Notes under the pieces: model-generated
Databases searched by the model: none
What the model was told of the DNA's origin: nothing
Seen by the model: the letters and a program-made list of their open reading frames with translations, nothing else
Assembly: GCA_916613615.1 (NCBI GenBank)
Contig: OU744721.1
Coordinates: 79,799,060 to 79,863,059 of the forward strand
Origin: Steromphala cineraria
Taxonomy: Eukaryota; Mollusca; Gastropoda; Trochida; Trochidae
Direction: 5' to 3'
Length of the DNA stretch: 64,000 nucleotides
Position numbers and translations under genes: made by a program
Shown: positions 1 to 25,551 of the stretch, piece after piece
How the letters are laid out: every line of letters begins with the position of its first letter
Numbering within the stretch: position 1 is the stretch's first letter

Positions 1-8437
<8,437 letters not shown>

Positions 8438-9309
8438 ATGAATGCTCTCATCAGCCGTGGGGATAGGAAACAGGACAAACAGACTATCTATTGACAGTGT
8501 AAAATCAGCACCATTTATATATCATAACTTAGCGTTTTGGAATGCACAAATTTGGAGCGTTTCCCGCCGGGATAGTGCTGACTTGCTTTTATGCTTTGTG
8601 ATACCGCACGGACATGGAGAGAGAAGATACTCAAATTTATTTAGTGTAGTGAAATCGCAAGTTTACCAGTTTATATTCCAAACTGTCCCTTTTCCTCCAG
8701 TGAGTAACCTGTAGCTGAGTTAAGAATCGTTACAAATTTCTCAAATGTGAATTAAGTGTTGGATACTTTTGGCTGAACGTTACGTTTCTATAAGGCGTAT
8801 TTTTTGTTGTCAATTTTCTTCAAGATAATGTTAAAATGATGACGCCTTTATTTATTTATTCTTATATTCCCAATGGAATGTAAGTTGTAGAAATGGAACT
8901 TTGAAACTATTTGTAAATGCTAAAACCTAAATGTTCTGCAGCAAATCAAATATTCACACCTTTGGAGATTTTGAGTACATTTCTCTGGCTGTCTGAGAAA
9001 TAAAAAGAAATAGTGTGTATAAAAATTCTCTGAAGCTGATATCAACTGTATTGTCAGCTTGTATATGAAATCTCAATAAACGTTATGAAATGATAACATT
9101 TGTTTTTGTACAAACATGAAACATGATTCAATGAGAAATTTCTGAAAACCATCCTTGCTGGGATACAAATTGTCCAATTTCAATCTAGGACAATTTATTC
9201 AGCCCTGTGATTAATCAGTCAATCTCTTTACTCGCATTAACTACCAATCAACGCTTTTAGCTTATGAGGTTTGAAAGTTCCGATTGGCTTAATGGCATGA
9301 TATGCCGCT

Positions 9310-9356
9310 AATGGCTGCAATATTGCCCAAGCGGCGCTAAACAATAACTCACTAAT
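9310..9356 (+). repeat. Short abalone-type element (CCGCTAATGGCTGAAATATT family)
   Basis: GCCGCTAATGGCTGCAATATT, then GCCCAAGCGGCGCTAAACAA and TAACTCACT. The ends form a CCGCT/AGCGG inverted repeat. Other copies: 14558-14606, 15183-15236, 20078-20135, 38606-38642 (minus) and 61864-61908. Confidence 0.6.
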
Positions 9357-9785
9357 GGCATGATATGATGATATCTGCCGTCCGTAAACTTCCGCTCCGA
9401 TCTAGAAAGCGGACATCTTGTGTTCAGACTCCTAAGCTAAGGAGGATCATAATTCATCACTTTGCTGACCCTGATAAGGATCACAGGGGCCACGCCCTTA
9501 AAACCTACTTTGTTCTTCTTCTCCATAAGCAAAATAGCCAGAAACCTGAAACCGTGTATACAGACTTGTTGACTAATGAGGATTGTATTTTGGTCCTTGG
9601 TACTGTGACATCTCCTTATATGCCCTTAAAACCTACTTTCATACCCTTCTACGGGGGAATATGGACTAGTAAACTATGTGTACATACTCCTTGACTATCG
9701 AGGAGTATGAATTATACATTTGTTGACCTTGTAGCTACCCCTTTAAAAACCTGTTTTCGTCTTCATCTCCAGAAAGAAAATACAT

Positions 9786-10924
9786 TTTTAGCTCATCTGG
9801 CCTGTAAGGCCCGATGGGCTTATGGCATGGCATGGTGTCCGGCGTCCGTCCATCCGTCCGTAAACTTTGTGGAATTTCGACTTCTTCTCCAGAACCATAA
9901 GGCCTAGAAAGCTTAAACTTGGTGTACATACTCCTTGACTAGTGAGGATTAAAAATTGTAGCTTTGGTGGCCCTGTGGCCCCTAATAAGGGCCATAGGGG
10001 CCACACCCTAAAAACCTATTTTCATCTTCTTCTCTAGAAGCATAAGGCCTAGAAAGCCTAAATTTGGTGTACAGACTCCATGACTAGTGAGGATTAATAA
10101 TTGATAATAAGGGCCACAGGGGCCACGCCCTAAAACCTATTTTCATCATCTTCTCCAAAACCATAAGGTCTTGAAAGCTGAAACTTTGTGTACAAACTCC
10201 TTGACTAGTAAGGATTATAAATTGTAGCTTTAGTGGCCCTGTGGACCCTAAAATGGGCCACAGGGGCCACATCCTTAAAACATATTTTCATCTTCTTCTC
10301 TAGAACCATAAGGCCTAGAAAGCTGACACTTTGTGTACAGACTCATTGACTAGTGATGATTATAAATTGTAGCTTGGGTGGCCAATTGACCCCTATCAGG
10401 GGCCAGAGGGGCCACGCCTTTAAAACCTATTTTCATCTTCTCCAGGGGCAAAAGGTCCAGAAATCTGAAACCTTGTGAATATACTCTTTGACTAGTGAGG
10501 ATTATAAATTGTAGCTTTGGTGGCCCTGTGGCCCACAGAGACCACACCCTAAAAACCTATTTTCATCTTCTTCTCTCGAAGCATAAGGCCTAGAAAGCTG
10601 AAACTTTGTGTACAAACTCCTTGACAAGTGAGGATTATAAATTGTAGTTTTGGTAGCCAATTGACCCCTAATCAAGGGCCAGAGGGGCCACGCCCTTAAA
10701 GCCTATTTTCATCTTTTTCTCCAGGGGCAAAAGGCCCAGAAAGCTGAAACCTTGTGAATATACTCTTTGACTAGTGAGGATTATGATTGATAGCTTTTGT
10801 GGCCCTGTGGCCCCTTTTAAGGGCCTCAGGGTCACACCCTTTAACCTAATTTCACATTTGACACACCCTAAAGCAAAATTGATATGAAGCCTGATGAGCT
10901 ACAGAGCCACTAGCTCTATTTTTA
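9786..10924 (+). mobile_element. AGCTCATC-family element, copy B, with internal tandem units
   Basis: It starts TTTTTAGCTCATCTGGCCTG, continues through GATGGGCTTATGGCATGG and a GTCC-rich tract, and ends GCCTGATGAGCTACAGAGCC plus CTCTATTTTT. The interior is about seven degenerate units of roughly 110-140 bp. Each has a CATAAGGCCTAGAAAGCTGA segment, a CTCCTTGACTAGTGAGGATT segment, and a hairpin of TGGCCCTGTGGCCCC facing GGGCCACAGGGGCCA. The many small antisense frames here are artefacts of the repeat. Confidence 0.7.
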
Positions 10925-11340
10925 ACAAGCTCCTTTATTATTGAGGATTATAATTTATAGCTTTGTTCATCAGGTAGCTTCTCCTATCTCAGATTTTGTT
11001 ACTTCCCCAGAAGCAAAAGGCTTTGGGAGCTTAATTCTTATGTACTAACTCATTGACCAGTAAGGATTTTAATTTATAGTTTTTGGGACCCTGTGGCCCC
11101 TAAAAAATGCCACATTGGCTGCACTTTAAACCTACTCCGCCTTCATCTCCAGAAGGATAAGACAAAAAATGCTGAAACCTTGTAGACTCATAGACGTTGG
11201 CAAATGGACATTGTGATATATAGCTATGGTATTCTGTGACCCCTTATAAAGGTCACAGAGGCTACACCCCTTAAACATATTTCATAAACTTCTCTAGAGC
11301 AAAAGTGAATATGAACCCTGATGATATTATTGTAGCAAGT
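10925..11340 (+). repeat. Degraded continuation of the AGCTCATC-family units
   Basis: Two to three further units, more diverged (GACCCTGTGGCCCC near 11085 and CTGTGACCCCTTATAAAGGT near 11235), end near 11325 in GAATATGAACCCTGATGAT, a decayed copy of the element's 3' end. Confidence 0.5.
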
Positions 11341-12594
11341 CTCGGTTACTGCAGTGTCACAGCTTCAGTGGGCTCCTTTCAATTTTGATAGTAGAAAGCT
11401 GCATTTAATATGTATTTTCATTTCAGAGACTGAAATTTAGTCTACCTGATCGGTGACAGCGCCATGGGCTCTAATTTCCTTTCCTTTTAATTAAAATAGG
11501 TTTAGTATATCCTGAGATAAAAAAGCATAAGCCATATCGCTTTCGACAGTCCCTTGAGAAACAATCAATTCATGCCAGATCAATGGTCTACACAATGCAT
11601 CGCCGAAACGAAATGTTGACATGGTCAGCAAAGGGGCATTGCTTAGGAAGAACCATTGAGTGGCGGCAAGATGGTGGCGCAGAGAGATGGTTGTCTCCAA
11701 AGTGTGAAATCCTCTGTGCATGTGTGTTGACCACCCTGAAACCATTTTCAGAAATAGATATAGATTTGACAATTGAAGGCACTATAGCTTTTTTTACTGC
11801 GCTCAAAGTTGTTGTTTAGAGACCTTTAAGAACATTAATTTTGCACTTTAACTTTAAATCAATGCAATGATGTACTTGTTAGACATTCAATCAAAAAATG
11901 AAGTTGAGACGACCCAAGGGATATAAAAAATTACATGAGTTGATATGCACAAGATGGAAGATATTGACGACGCTGCTTGTCGTCCTTCATAACGAAATGA
12001 TTTTGACAATTCAAGTATAAAATAAGAATATATATATGTATTCCAAGCATGTGTATTTATTCAATTATCGTTCTGTATCTATTTTGCACTCATAAACAAA
12101 ACCAAAGTATTAAAACTATGCCAAATGTACTTTCTTTGGAGTTAAACATAATACTTCAGCCCGATCATCTATAGTAATAGATGAAATTATCTTGTATCAG
12201 GCAAACACCATGTTTGTTTTAACACGTTTTATTCATTTGTGTCGGGGAAATGGATTCGCATAACGAAACTAAACATGCTACGACAGTTATAGAAATGCTG
12301 CTTTTGACTGAATTCAAGGTTCCTGCAATTGGTCCTATTTATGTTCCTGTTCGTGACAGTGTATCTAATAAGCGTGCTACTGTCCCGATAGTTCAGTACA
12401 ACGAATCCTCTACAATCTTCTCAGAATTTACAAACTGCTTTCCAAAGATGCTCTCGCTTTCTAAAATGTTTTCTGTTTTACACTTTTGATAGTATGATTT
12501 AAGAAAAACTTTCAAAATTTGTTACTGAAGTTTCTGATTAAGGCTGGTGTTCATTTTCTTTGAACGGGCTTGGACCTTTAACAACCCAAAATTA
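11341..12594. other. Spacer with short duplicated segments
   Basis: No gene was recognised. The segment 11333-11382 (TGTAGCAAGTCT ... CAGCTTCAGTGGGCTCCTTT) recurs at 13021-13079 next to another AGCTCATC element. TTTTCATTTCAGAGACTGAA near 11415 recurs in altered form near 14015 and 29180. Confidence 0.4.
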
Positions 12595-12851
12595 CCGTAT
12601 TTCCTCGAATAAATGCCGGGTCTCGAATAGAGGCCGGGGTATGGCTGTTTGAAGTAAATACACGCCCGGTCTTGAATAGACGCCGGGTGGTTAGTTAATT
12701 AATCAATGCTCCCGTAATGCAAATAATGTAATATCCCTTTACACGATCTATATACATCTATATTTCCTACTTAAAAATTAAATACACGCCGGGGAGTAAA
12801 GGGGGTCTGAAAAAAATAGACGCTGGGGGCGTCTATTCGAGGAAATACGAT
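12595..12851. mobile_element. MITE with CCGTATTTCCTCGAATA terminal inverted repeats
   Basis: It begins ACCGTATTTCCTCGAATAAA and ends TCTATTCGAGGAAATACG. The ends are inverted complements of about 18 bp and TA flanks both sides. The interior repeats the motif GAATAGACGCCGGG. There is no coding capacity. It resembles the widely scattered 'tatttcctcgaataaacgcc' repeats of animal genomes. Confidence 0.7.
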
Positions 12852-13080
12852 ACATTCAAGTTCCTTTGGAAGTTATTACAGTTGACTCGAATTCTCATGT
12901 GTGTTTATTCGTTACCTTTGTGGTCGCCACGTGTTGGGGTCATGATCTGGCGACATTCTTGTCTTAGTCCAACAGCCCTGAAACAACGTATCTGTAAATA
13001 TCCACTCAAGTCTATATCGTTGTAGCAAGTCTAGATCAATGCTGTTTCTAAAAATTAACAGCTTCAGTGGGCTCCTTTCC

Positions 13081-13765
13081 TTTTTAGCTCATCAGGACTG
13101 AAAGTCCAGATGGGCTTATGGCATGGCCCGTCATCCGTCGTCCGTCCGTAAACTTTTGACACTTTCAACTTCTCCTCATGAACCATACACATTAGAGAGC
13201 TGAAATTTTGTGTACAAGTACCTTAGCATATGGAGATTCTAATTTGTAACTTTGGTGACCCTGTGATCCCAAATAGGGTCACAGGGGTCACAACCTTAAA
13301 TACCTATTTTCATCTTCTTCTCCAGTTCCAAAAGGAGTAGAGAGTTAAAAATTATATGTGCAGACTCCTTGGACAATGGAGATTCTAATGTGTAACTTTG
13401 GTGACCCTGTGACCCCAAATAGGGTCACAGGGGTCACAACCTTAAAAAACTATTTTCATCTTCTTCTCAAGTTCCAAAAAGGCTAGAGAGCTGAAATTAT
13501 ATGTGCAGACTCCTTGGCCAATGGGGATTCTTAATTGTAGATTTCGTGACCCCATGACCCCAAATAGGGTCACAGGGGTCACAACCTTAAAAACTTATTT
13601 TCATGATCATCTTTAGCTCCTAAAGGTCTATTGAGCTGAAAGACTGCATGTAGACTCCTTGGCCAATTGGGATTCTAAACTGTAGGTTTTGTGATCCCAT
13701 GACCCCAAATAGGGTCACAGGGGTCACAATCTTAAAAACCTATTTTTCTTCATTAGATGACAGTC
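13081..13765 (+). mobile_element. AGCTCATC-family element, copy C (GTGACC-hairpin subfamily)
   Basis: It starts TTTTTAGCTCATCAGGACTG, carries the GGCATGG and GTCCGTCC tract, then four units of about 145 bp. Each unit has a hairpin in which GTGACCCTGTGACCCC faces GGGTCACAGGGGTCAC. The canonical 3' end is missing; a decayed unit fades out near 13760. Confidence 0.65.
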
Positions 13766-13909
13766 TTTGGCAAATTTATTTCTCCTTGGATATTTTAGTG
13801 AGGACTTCTTTCACTGTCTGATATTGGCGATCTAGAAAGTGTTGAATAATAATACATTTGTTTTGTAATTTTTTTATAGGTTTTCTTGCAATAGGTAACA
13901 TCAGTTTCA

Positions 13910-13988
13910 TTTTTAGCTCATCTGGCCTGTATAAAGCAAACTTGATATGATGCCTGATGAGCTACAGAGCCAATGGCTCTATTTTTAA
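13910..13988 (+). mobile_element. Internally deleted AGCTCATC element
   Basis: A 79-bp copy goes straight from the family's 5' end (TTTTTAGCTCATCTGGCCTG) to its 3' end (GCCTGATGAGCTACAGAGCC plus AATGGCTCTATTTTT), with the whole interior removed. Confidence 0.7.
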
Positions 13989-20927
<6,939 letters not shown>

Positions 20928-23100
20928 ACTGAAGAAAATTTGCAAGAAATGACTTTACATGAGGATACAACACCAGGATACCTTCTAAGGGAGTCTTTCA
21001 TATTTTCATTTTTTGATGATAATTAAAATGGCTGTTGCTACACAGTAAGCTATTAATTGGATACAGATCGAAATTTCAGAATTGAACCTGAAACCAAGTC
21101 AGTAGACGTATTATTGTAAGTAAGGAATTTTGCCCACGAACAAAGGAAGTGAATACCTCATAGACAGTGTTATTCAGTCACCAAGTCAGAATGAATTCAT
21201 CCATTCAGAATACTGAACTTGCTTTTTGAGTGCATCTGTGAAATAATCGCTTCTCTGATGGCGTGTCAACTGAGAAGTGATCTCTTTTGTCGATATCTGG
21301 TTCAGACAGTGTAACATAAAAACTGACAGAATCAAATGATTTGTACTCTTTCATTCTGACGAATCCTTTGAGTCATTGTCCATAGCCATTTTAAAGTTGT
21401 TGATGACGTTTTTCTTTTTAAGAAATCCAAGTTTCTTTAGTACTTTGAAAATATTATTAAATTTTTGTCGTGAAACTTACAAAATTGAGATTTGTTTTTC
21501 AATTGTATTTATTTTCATGGTTGTAATAATGAAAGAATCAAGCGTTTAACATAATGATCCCTGTATTGACAGGTTTCAAATTAATCAATTTAGGTATGTA
21601 GCAAGTATGTTTCTACTATTAAAGATTTGAAGAGCACAACTTTCATTTTTAGCTCATCTGGCCTGTAAGGCCCGATGGGCTTATGGCATGGCATGGCTTC
21701 AGGCGTCCGTCCGTCCGTGTGCATTTTCGACTTCTTTTAATTTATAGCTTCGGTGACCCTCTCGCAACCTAAAAGGGCAACAGGGGCCACGCTCTTTAAA
21801 CCTTTTTTCATCTCCTTCTCCATAAGGCCCAGAAAGTTGAACTTTGTGCATATACTCCTTGACGAGGGATGATCATAATCCTCAGTTTTGTAAAGAGGAT
21901 TGTATATTTGGTTACTTTTTGGTCCCTACTTAATGGGGGAGAACTTTTGCTATAGGCTTTTTTGCAATTTTAGGCTATATTTATATGAAGCCTGATGAGC
22001 TACAGAGCCAATGGCTCTATTTTTCATCTGTTTTCATCTAAATCGAGAAAATTAATCAGACTTACATTCGATAAATGAAAAATAATTTCTGTAGATAAGG
22101 TCCGACTTATAACATCCTTTAGGATTAATTGGCTGTTGAATTGCCTTTGAGGTTCATTTTAAATTCTGCTGAAGATATCAATATTTATATCTTTGCTTCC
22201 CGATTTTAAACTTTTAGTGACATTTTATATTTCCTGGAGGATGCTTTACATCTTAACTTCCTTCTGTCCTACATGAAAATAGGATTATTGTAGTTATATC
22301 CCTTATTATTGACATAAGCTTGTTGCATGGCAGGACACAAGGATGAACATCTCTCTTCAAGAGCTTGAAAGTTATCGATTAAGTCGGACATTTTGCTAAA
22401 ATCAGTTTTGAAAAGATGTTAATTTTAAGCATTTAAACTTTCAATCTGCAAACATGACTCCAAACTCACAATCGACGATCAAACAAGGTACAACAGCGAA
22501 TCTGCGGAAAGGGTTTTATTCACATGCCCTTAACAAAGGGTTGTTTGATATAAATCTAACATTGATTAAACATGACCAACGATCATTTTTTAAAGTAAAA
22601 TGTATGTCTTTCGCGCATGCAAACATCCATTAAATCCAAACATCAGGTTGGCTGATAATATCTAACCCATGACATTTACCTCTTTGCAAAATCTTCAAAT
22701 TAATACACTAGTAAAACGGAGTAAGGGTTAAGGTAACCCTAATCCCCCTGACTCCTTGGCCGTATTGTAACCAGGGATTCATGAATAAAATATTGATTTA
22801 AAAAAAACACCAAAAAAAACCTGAGTAAACAGTAAAACTGTTTTTATTATGTCCGACAACAAATTTCAGATCCTGTTTAAACTATACACCTGGAAAAAAA
22901 TATTTCAACACCGGAATGAATCTTTAATTCTGCTCATGTCTAGTATCCCTTAAAAACGAATGAGGGTTTTACAGGTACGTTGAGAAATCTACTTACAAAT
23001 GTGTCACCAAATCGCAACATCTTACTGCACTTGCACGTTATAATGCACGTGCAGTTATCATACCCGATTGGTTATAAAAAGGCAGTTTGAGAACTGCCAG
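20928..23100. other. Sequence downstream of UBE2D copy 6
   Basis: Probable 3' UTR of copy 6 at first, then an AGCTCATC-family element at 21644-22024, then AT-rich sequence with no recognisable exon. Confidence 0.4.
21644..22024 (+). mobile_element. AGCTCATC-family element, copy D
   Basis: Both ends are present (TTTTTAGCTCATCTGGCCTG and GCCTGATGAGCTACAGAGCC plus CTCTATTTTT). There is one GTCCGTCCGT tract and one hairpin unit. At about 380 bp it is the shortest copy with a near-complete structure. Confidence 0.65.
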
Positions 23101-23139
23101 TAATGAGCAGCGGTCTGTGGAAAGACAAACTTTTATCAT

Positions 23140-23212
23140 CCAAATCTGTGTTCCACAGGAGATATCGCTTGTGGAAGATCAAGCGATATCTCCTAGGAGA
23201 TATCGCTTTGAC
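23140..23212. repeat. GGAGATATCGCTTG palindrome cluster
   Basis: GGAGATATCGCTTG at about 23158 faces CAAGCGATATCTCC at about 23182, followed at once by a third copy, GGAGATATCGCTTT. The arms are 14 bp with a loop of about 10 bp, giving a strong hairpin. Confidence 0.6.
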
Positions 23213-23247
23213 AGTAGATTTTGAACAATGCCCTGTAATCAGAAAAA

Positions 23248-23372
23248 ACATGACATCACAAACGTTTTACATCATCAGTAACGACGTCACAATGCTATGA
23301 CGTCATAAACACAACAACGTCACAATACTATGACGTCATTAACACGATGACGTCACAATGCCATGACATCAC
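23248..23372. promoter_or_regulatory. Cluster of CRE/ATF-type palindromes (TGACGTCA)
   Basis: Perfect TGACGTCA occurs at 23298, 23331 and 23348, with one-mismatch or partial versions near 23251, 23282, 23316 and 23364. The motifs sit in a degenerate repeat of about 33 bp. TGACGTCA is the consensus site of CREB/ATF bZIP factors. No gene start is evident nearby, so regulatory use is speculative; it may only be repeat structure. Confidence 0.4.
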
Positions 23373-23461
23373 AGCTTTAGGAGTTTGAGGGCTATGCAGT
23401 GTTCAAAGATGTACATTTTTCATGCTAATGTGATGAAAAATGATTTTGGATGATAAGTAGA

Positions 23462-23612
23462 ATCTCACCCTCGTGTCTTCTGATATCAAATATATCAACA
23501 CTCGTTGATAAAAGTAAAATATCCTCGGCAAGCCTCGGATATTTGTTACTTTTATCAACTTGTGTTGATATATTTGATATCAGAAGACACTTGGGTGTGA
23601 TTCTCTATATAA
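23462..23612. repeat. Fold-back inverted repeat of about 150 bp
   Basis: The left arm contains TGTCTTCTGATATCAAATAT and CAACACTCGTTGATAAAAGT. The right arm carries the complement, ACTTTTATCAACTTGTGTTG and ATATTTGATATCAGAAGACA. The arms are about 65 bp with few mismatches, and the centre is AATATCCTCGGCAAGCCTCG followed by GATATT, so the hairpin is almost loopless. Confidence 0.75.
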
Positions 23613-24623
23613 AACACATCACTTGACAATATGGGTCCTCCGCAGATTTCTAGAGCAAGAAGATTGTTGGAATGAGAAATGCCGATTGTCTCTACGACAA
23701 ACGTGAACTCATCATCATTCGACTGTCATGCAAGTACATCAACATGAAAAAAAAAAATCTGATTGTAAGAGCCAATACATTTTGCGAAGTGTCTGCTTGT
23801 AATGAAGTGGAGTGTACGCTTGTAAGATTTCTAAATTATTTAAATTAACTCCATTTCACTATTTTCAGTAGGAAAATGAACCCATATGGATGTGGATGCT
23901 GTAGTTTTACTGCAAGAGGGATGAAAGCAAAATTATTCCTCATATACCGCTTGGCATTGATCTACCAGAATAACACTGGTTGTCGCCCTAGATGATATAG
24001 CATATATAGTTTAAAGTTACATTTGACTGAATTATTCAATATTAAATAGAACTGAAGTGTTTGCGATCCTTGTATTGTCATACATTGACCACAGAATAAG
24101 ATTTTCTGTGGATTTGAATTACTTGAATACATGTATTGATCAAGACAAACTGGATAACCCATGGAAGTGAAATGGCTGTCTGTATTGAGTCAAAGGTCAT
24201 TTGCATTAAAACTAACATTCGGTAATCCTGTCCCTTGATCTTTGCGTTTGAAGCAATTGAAGCTTATTTCTATAACGAAAACAGAACAAAGCTAAAGATT
24301 TCCAAATGTATTTATTTATAACAAAATAACAAAACTCGTGCAGAACAACATCAATTGTAATTGAAAAAAATCAGAAATACAAAAATAAGACACCCGTCTA
24401 AATGAAAAGAAATTAAATATATTTAAAGGAAAAAATAAACGGGTCCCTGTCTTTCAATTGGACTGGAATTTTGTTTCGTTCTTGAGGCATCTATTTACAG
24501 GATGTTTCCTTAGCGAGGAGCGCCACTTAAATCTCATCCCACATTCACAAGGGTACTTTAATACAGAAGAAGTGTGAAGAACATCCACGTGCTCACGAAG
24601 ATTCTTCTTGTTCTTCAATACTT

Positions 24624-24820
24624 GTTCGCAATGTGGACATATGTACACTGGGTGATCCTTGTTAGCAATGTGGACATCTGTACACTGGGTGATCCTTGTT
24701 AGCAATGTGGACATCTGTACACTGGGTGATCCTTGTTAGCAATGTGGACATCTGTACACTGGGTGATCCTTGTTAGCAATGTGGACATCTGTACACTGGG
24801 TGATCCTTGTTAGCAATGGG
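24624..24820. repeat. 37-bp minisatellite inside zinc-finger coding sequence
   Basis: The unit GTTAGCAATGTGGACATCTG plus TACACTGGGTGATCCTT starts at 24661, 24698, 24735 and 24772, with a partial at 24809; a diverged founder (GTTCGC) is at 24624. On the minus strand one unit encodes ANKDHPVY plus CPHC. Four extra units add 148 bp, which is not a multiple of three and shifts the frame. Confidence 0.85.
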
Positions 24821-24846
24821 TGGACAGTGCTTCATGTGGGCTTTAA

Positions 24847-25203
24847 AGGGGCAGTAGCACGTTTTTAGGGGGGATATAAGGTGATATCAGGAAAATGAAA
24901 ATTAATGGTTCCAATTGAAAGACAATGCATTTAAACTAAATGAAGCAGTAATATTTCAAATATATAACGTAAAGTTTAGCTATGCGATAACTTTTTCTTA
25001 CACAAAATGAATTAAAGGTGTTCACACAAAAATGGCCGCCAATGGATTTTATGTAAATCGACATACTTTGTCCTCTGACTATGAATGATTGGCTTGTTAA
25101 ATGAAATTTTTGACACTGTCAAAATAATTCATTTAGCATTAACTTACTTATATCAGTGAAAATTTTAAAATATAAAATTATCAAAAAACGTGCTACTGCC
25201 CCT
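24847..25203. mobile_element. piggyBac-like MITE with TTAA target sites
   Basis: Terminal inverted repeats AGGGGCAGTAGCACGTTTTT and AAAAACGTGCTACTGCCCCT are flanked by TTAA at 24843-24846 and 25204-25207, the target of piggyBac transposases. It is 357 bp with no transposase frame and sits inside a zinc-finger codon run of the broken gene. Confidence 0.85.
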
Positions 25204-25358
25204 TTAAGGCTATCTTCGTGTGAGTAGCACTTTTTGCAACTGGAACACAAAAACGGTTTTACGTTGTTGTGCGTATACAAAGCCATGGCATGTGCTTCTG
25301 CTAATGAAAGACTTGTGACAGATTTGGAAACTAAAGCATCTTCATGCTTCAGTCTAAC

Positions 25359-25551
25359 CATCTTCCTACACAGAGCCTAAAAGGCCAGTTTCCAAACTGT
25401 CATTTTATGCCTTGCTGCATAACCTTGAATTTTCTGTGCTTGCTCTCTAGTCTGTAGGGGCACTATAGCAGCACAGAAAAGTAAAGTCTCTGCAGCAAGG
25501 CATAAAATGACAGTTTGAAAACTGGCCTTTTAGGCTCTGCGTAGGAAGATG
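25359..25551. mobile_element. 193-bp TIR element with 9-bp target duplication
   Basis: The ends are CATCTTCCTACACAGAGCCT and AGGCTCTGCGTAGGAAGATG, with inverted arms of about 57 bp that continue through AAAAGGCCAGTTT and CATTTTATGCC. The flanks carry the direct repeat CAGTCTAAC (25350-25358 and 25552-25560). A 9-bp duplication fits a Mutator-like family. It is inserted in the zinc-finger exon. Confidence 0.85.

Noticed and set aside
9735..10547. Several minus-strand frames containing MWPLWPLLG-type sequence
   Set aside because: They come from the GGCCCTGTGGCCCC hairpin units of a non-coding repeat; similarity between them reflects the repeat.
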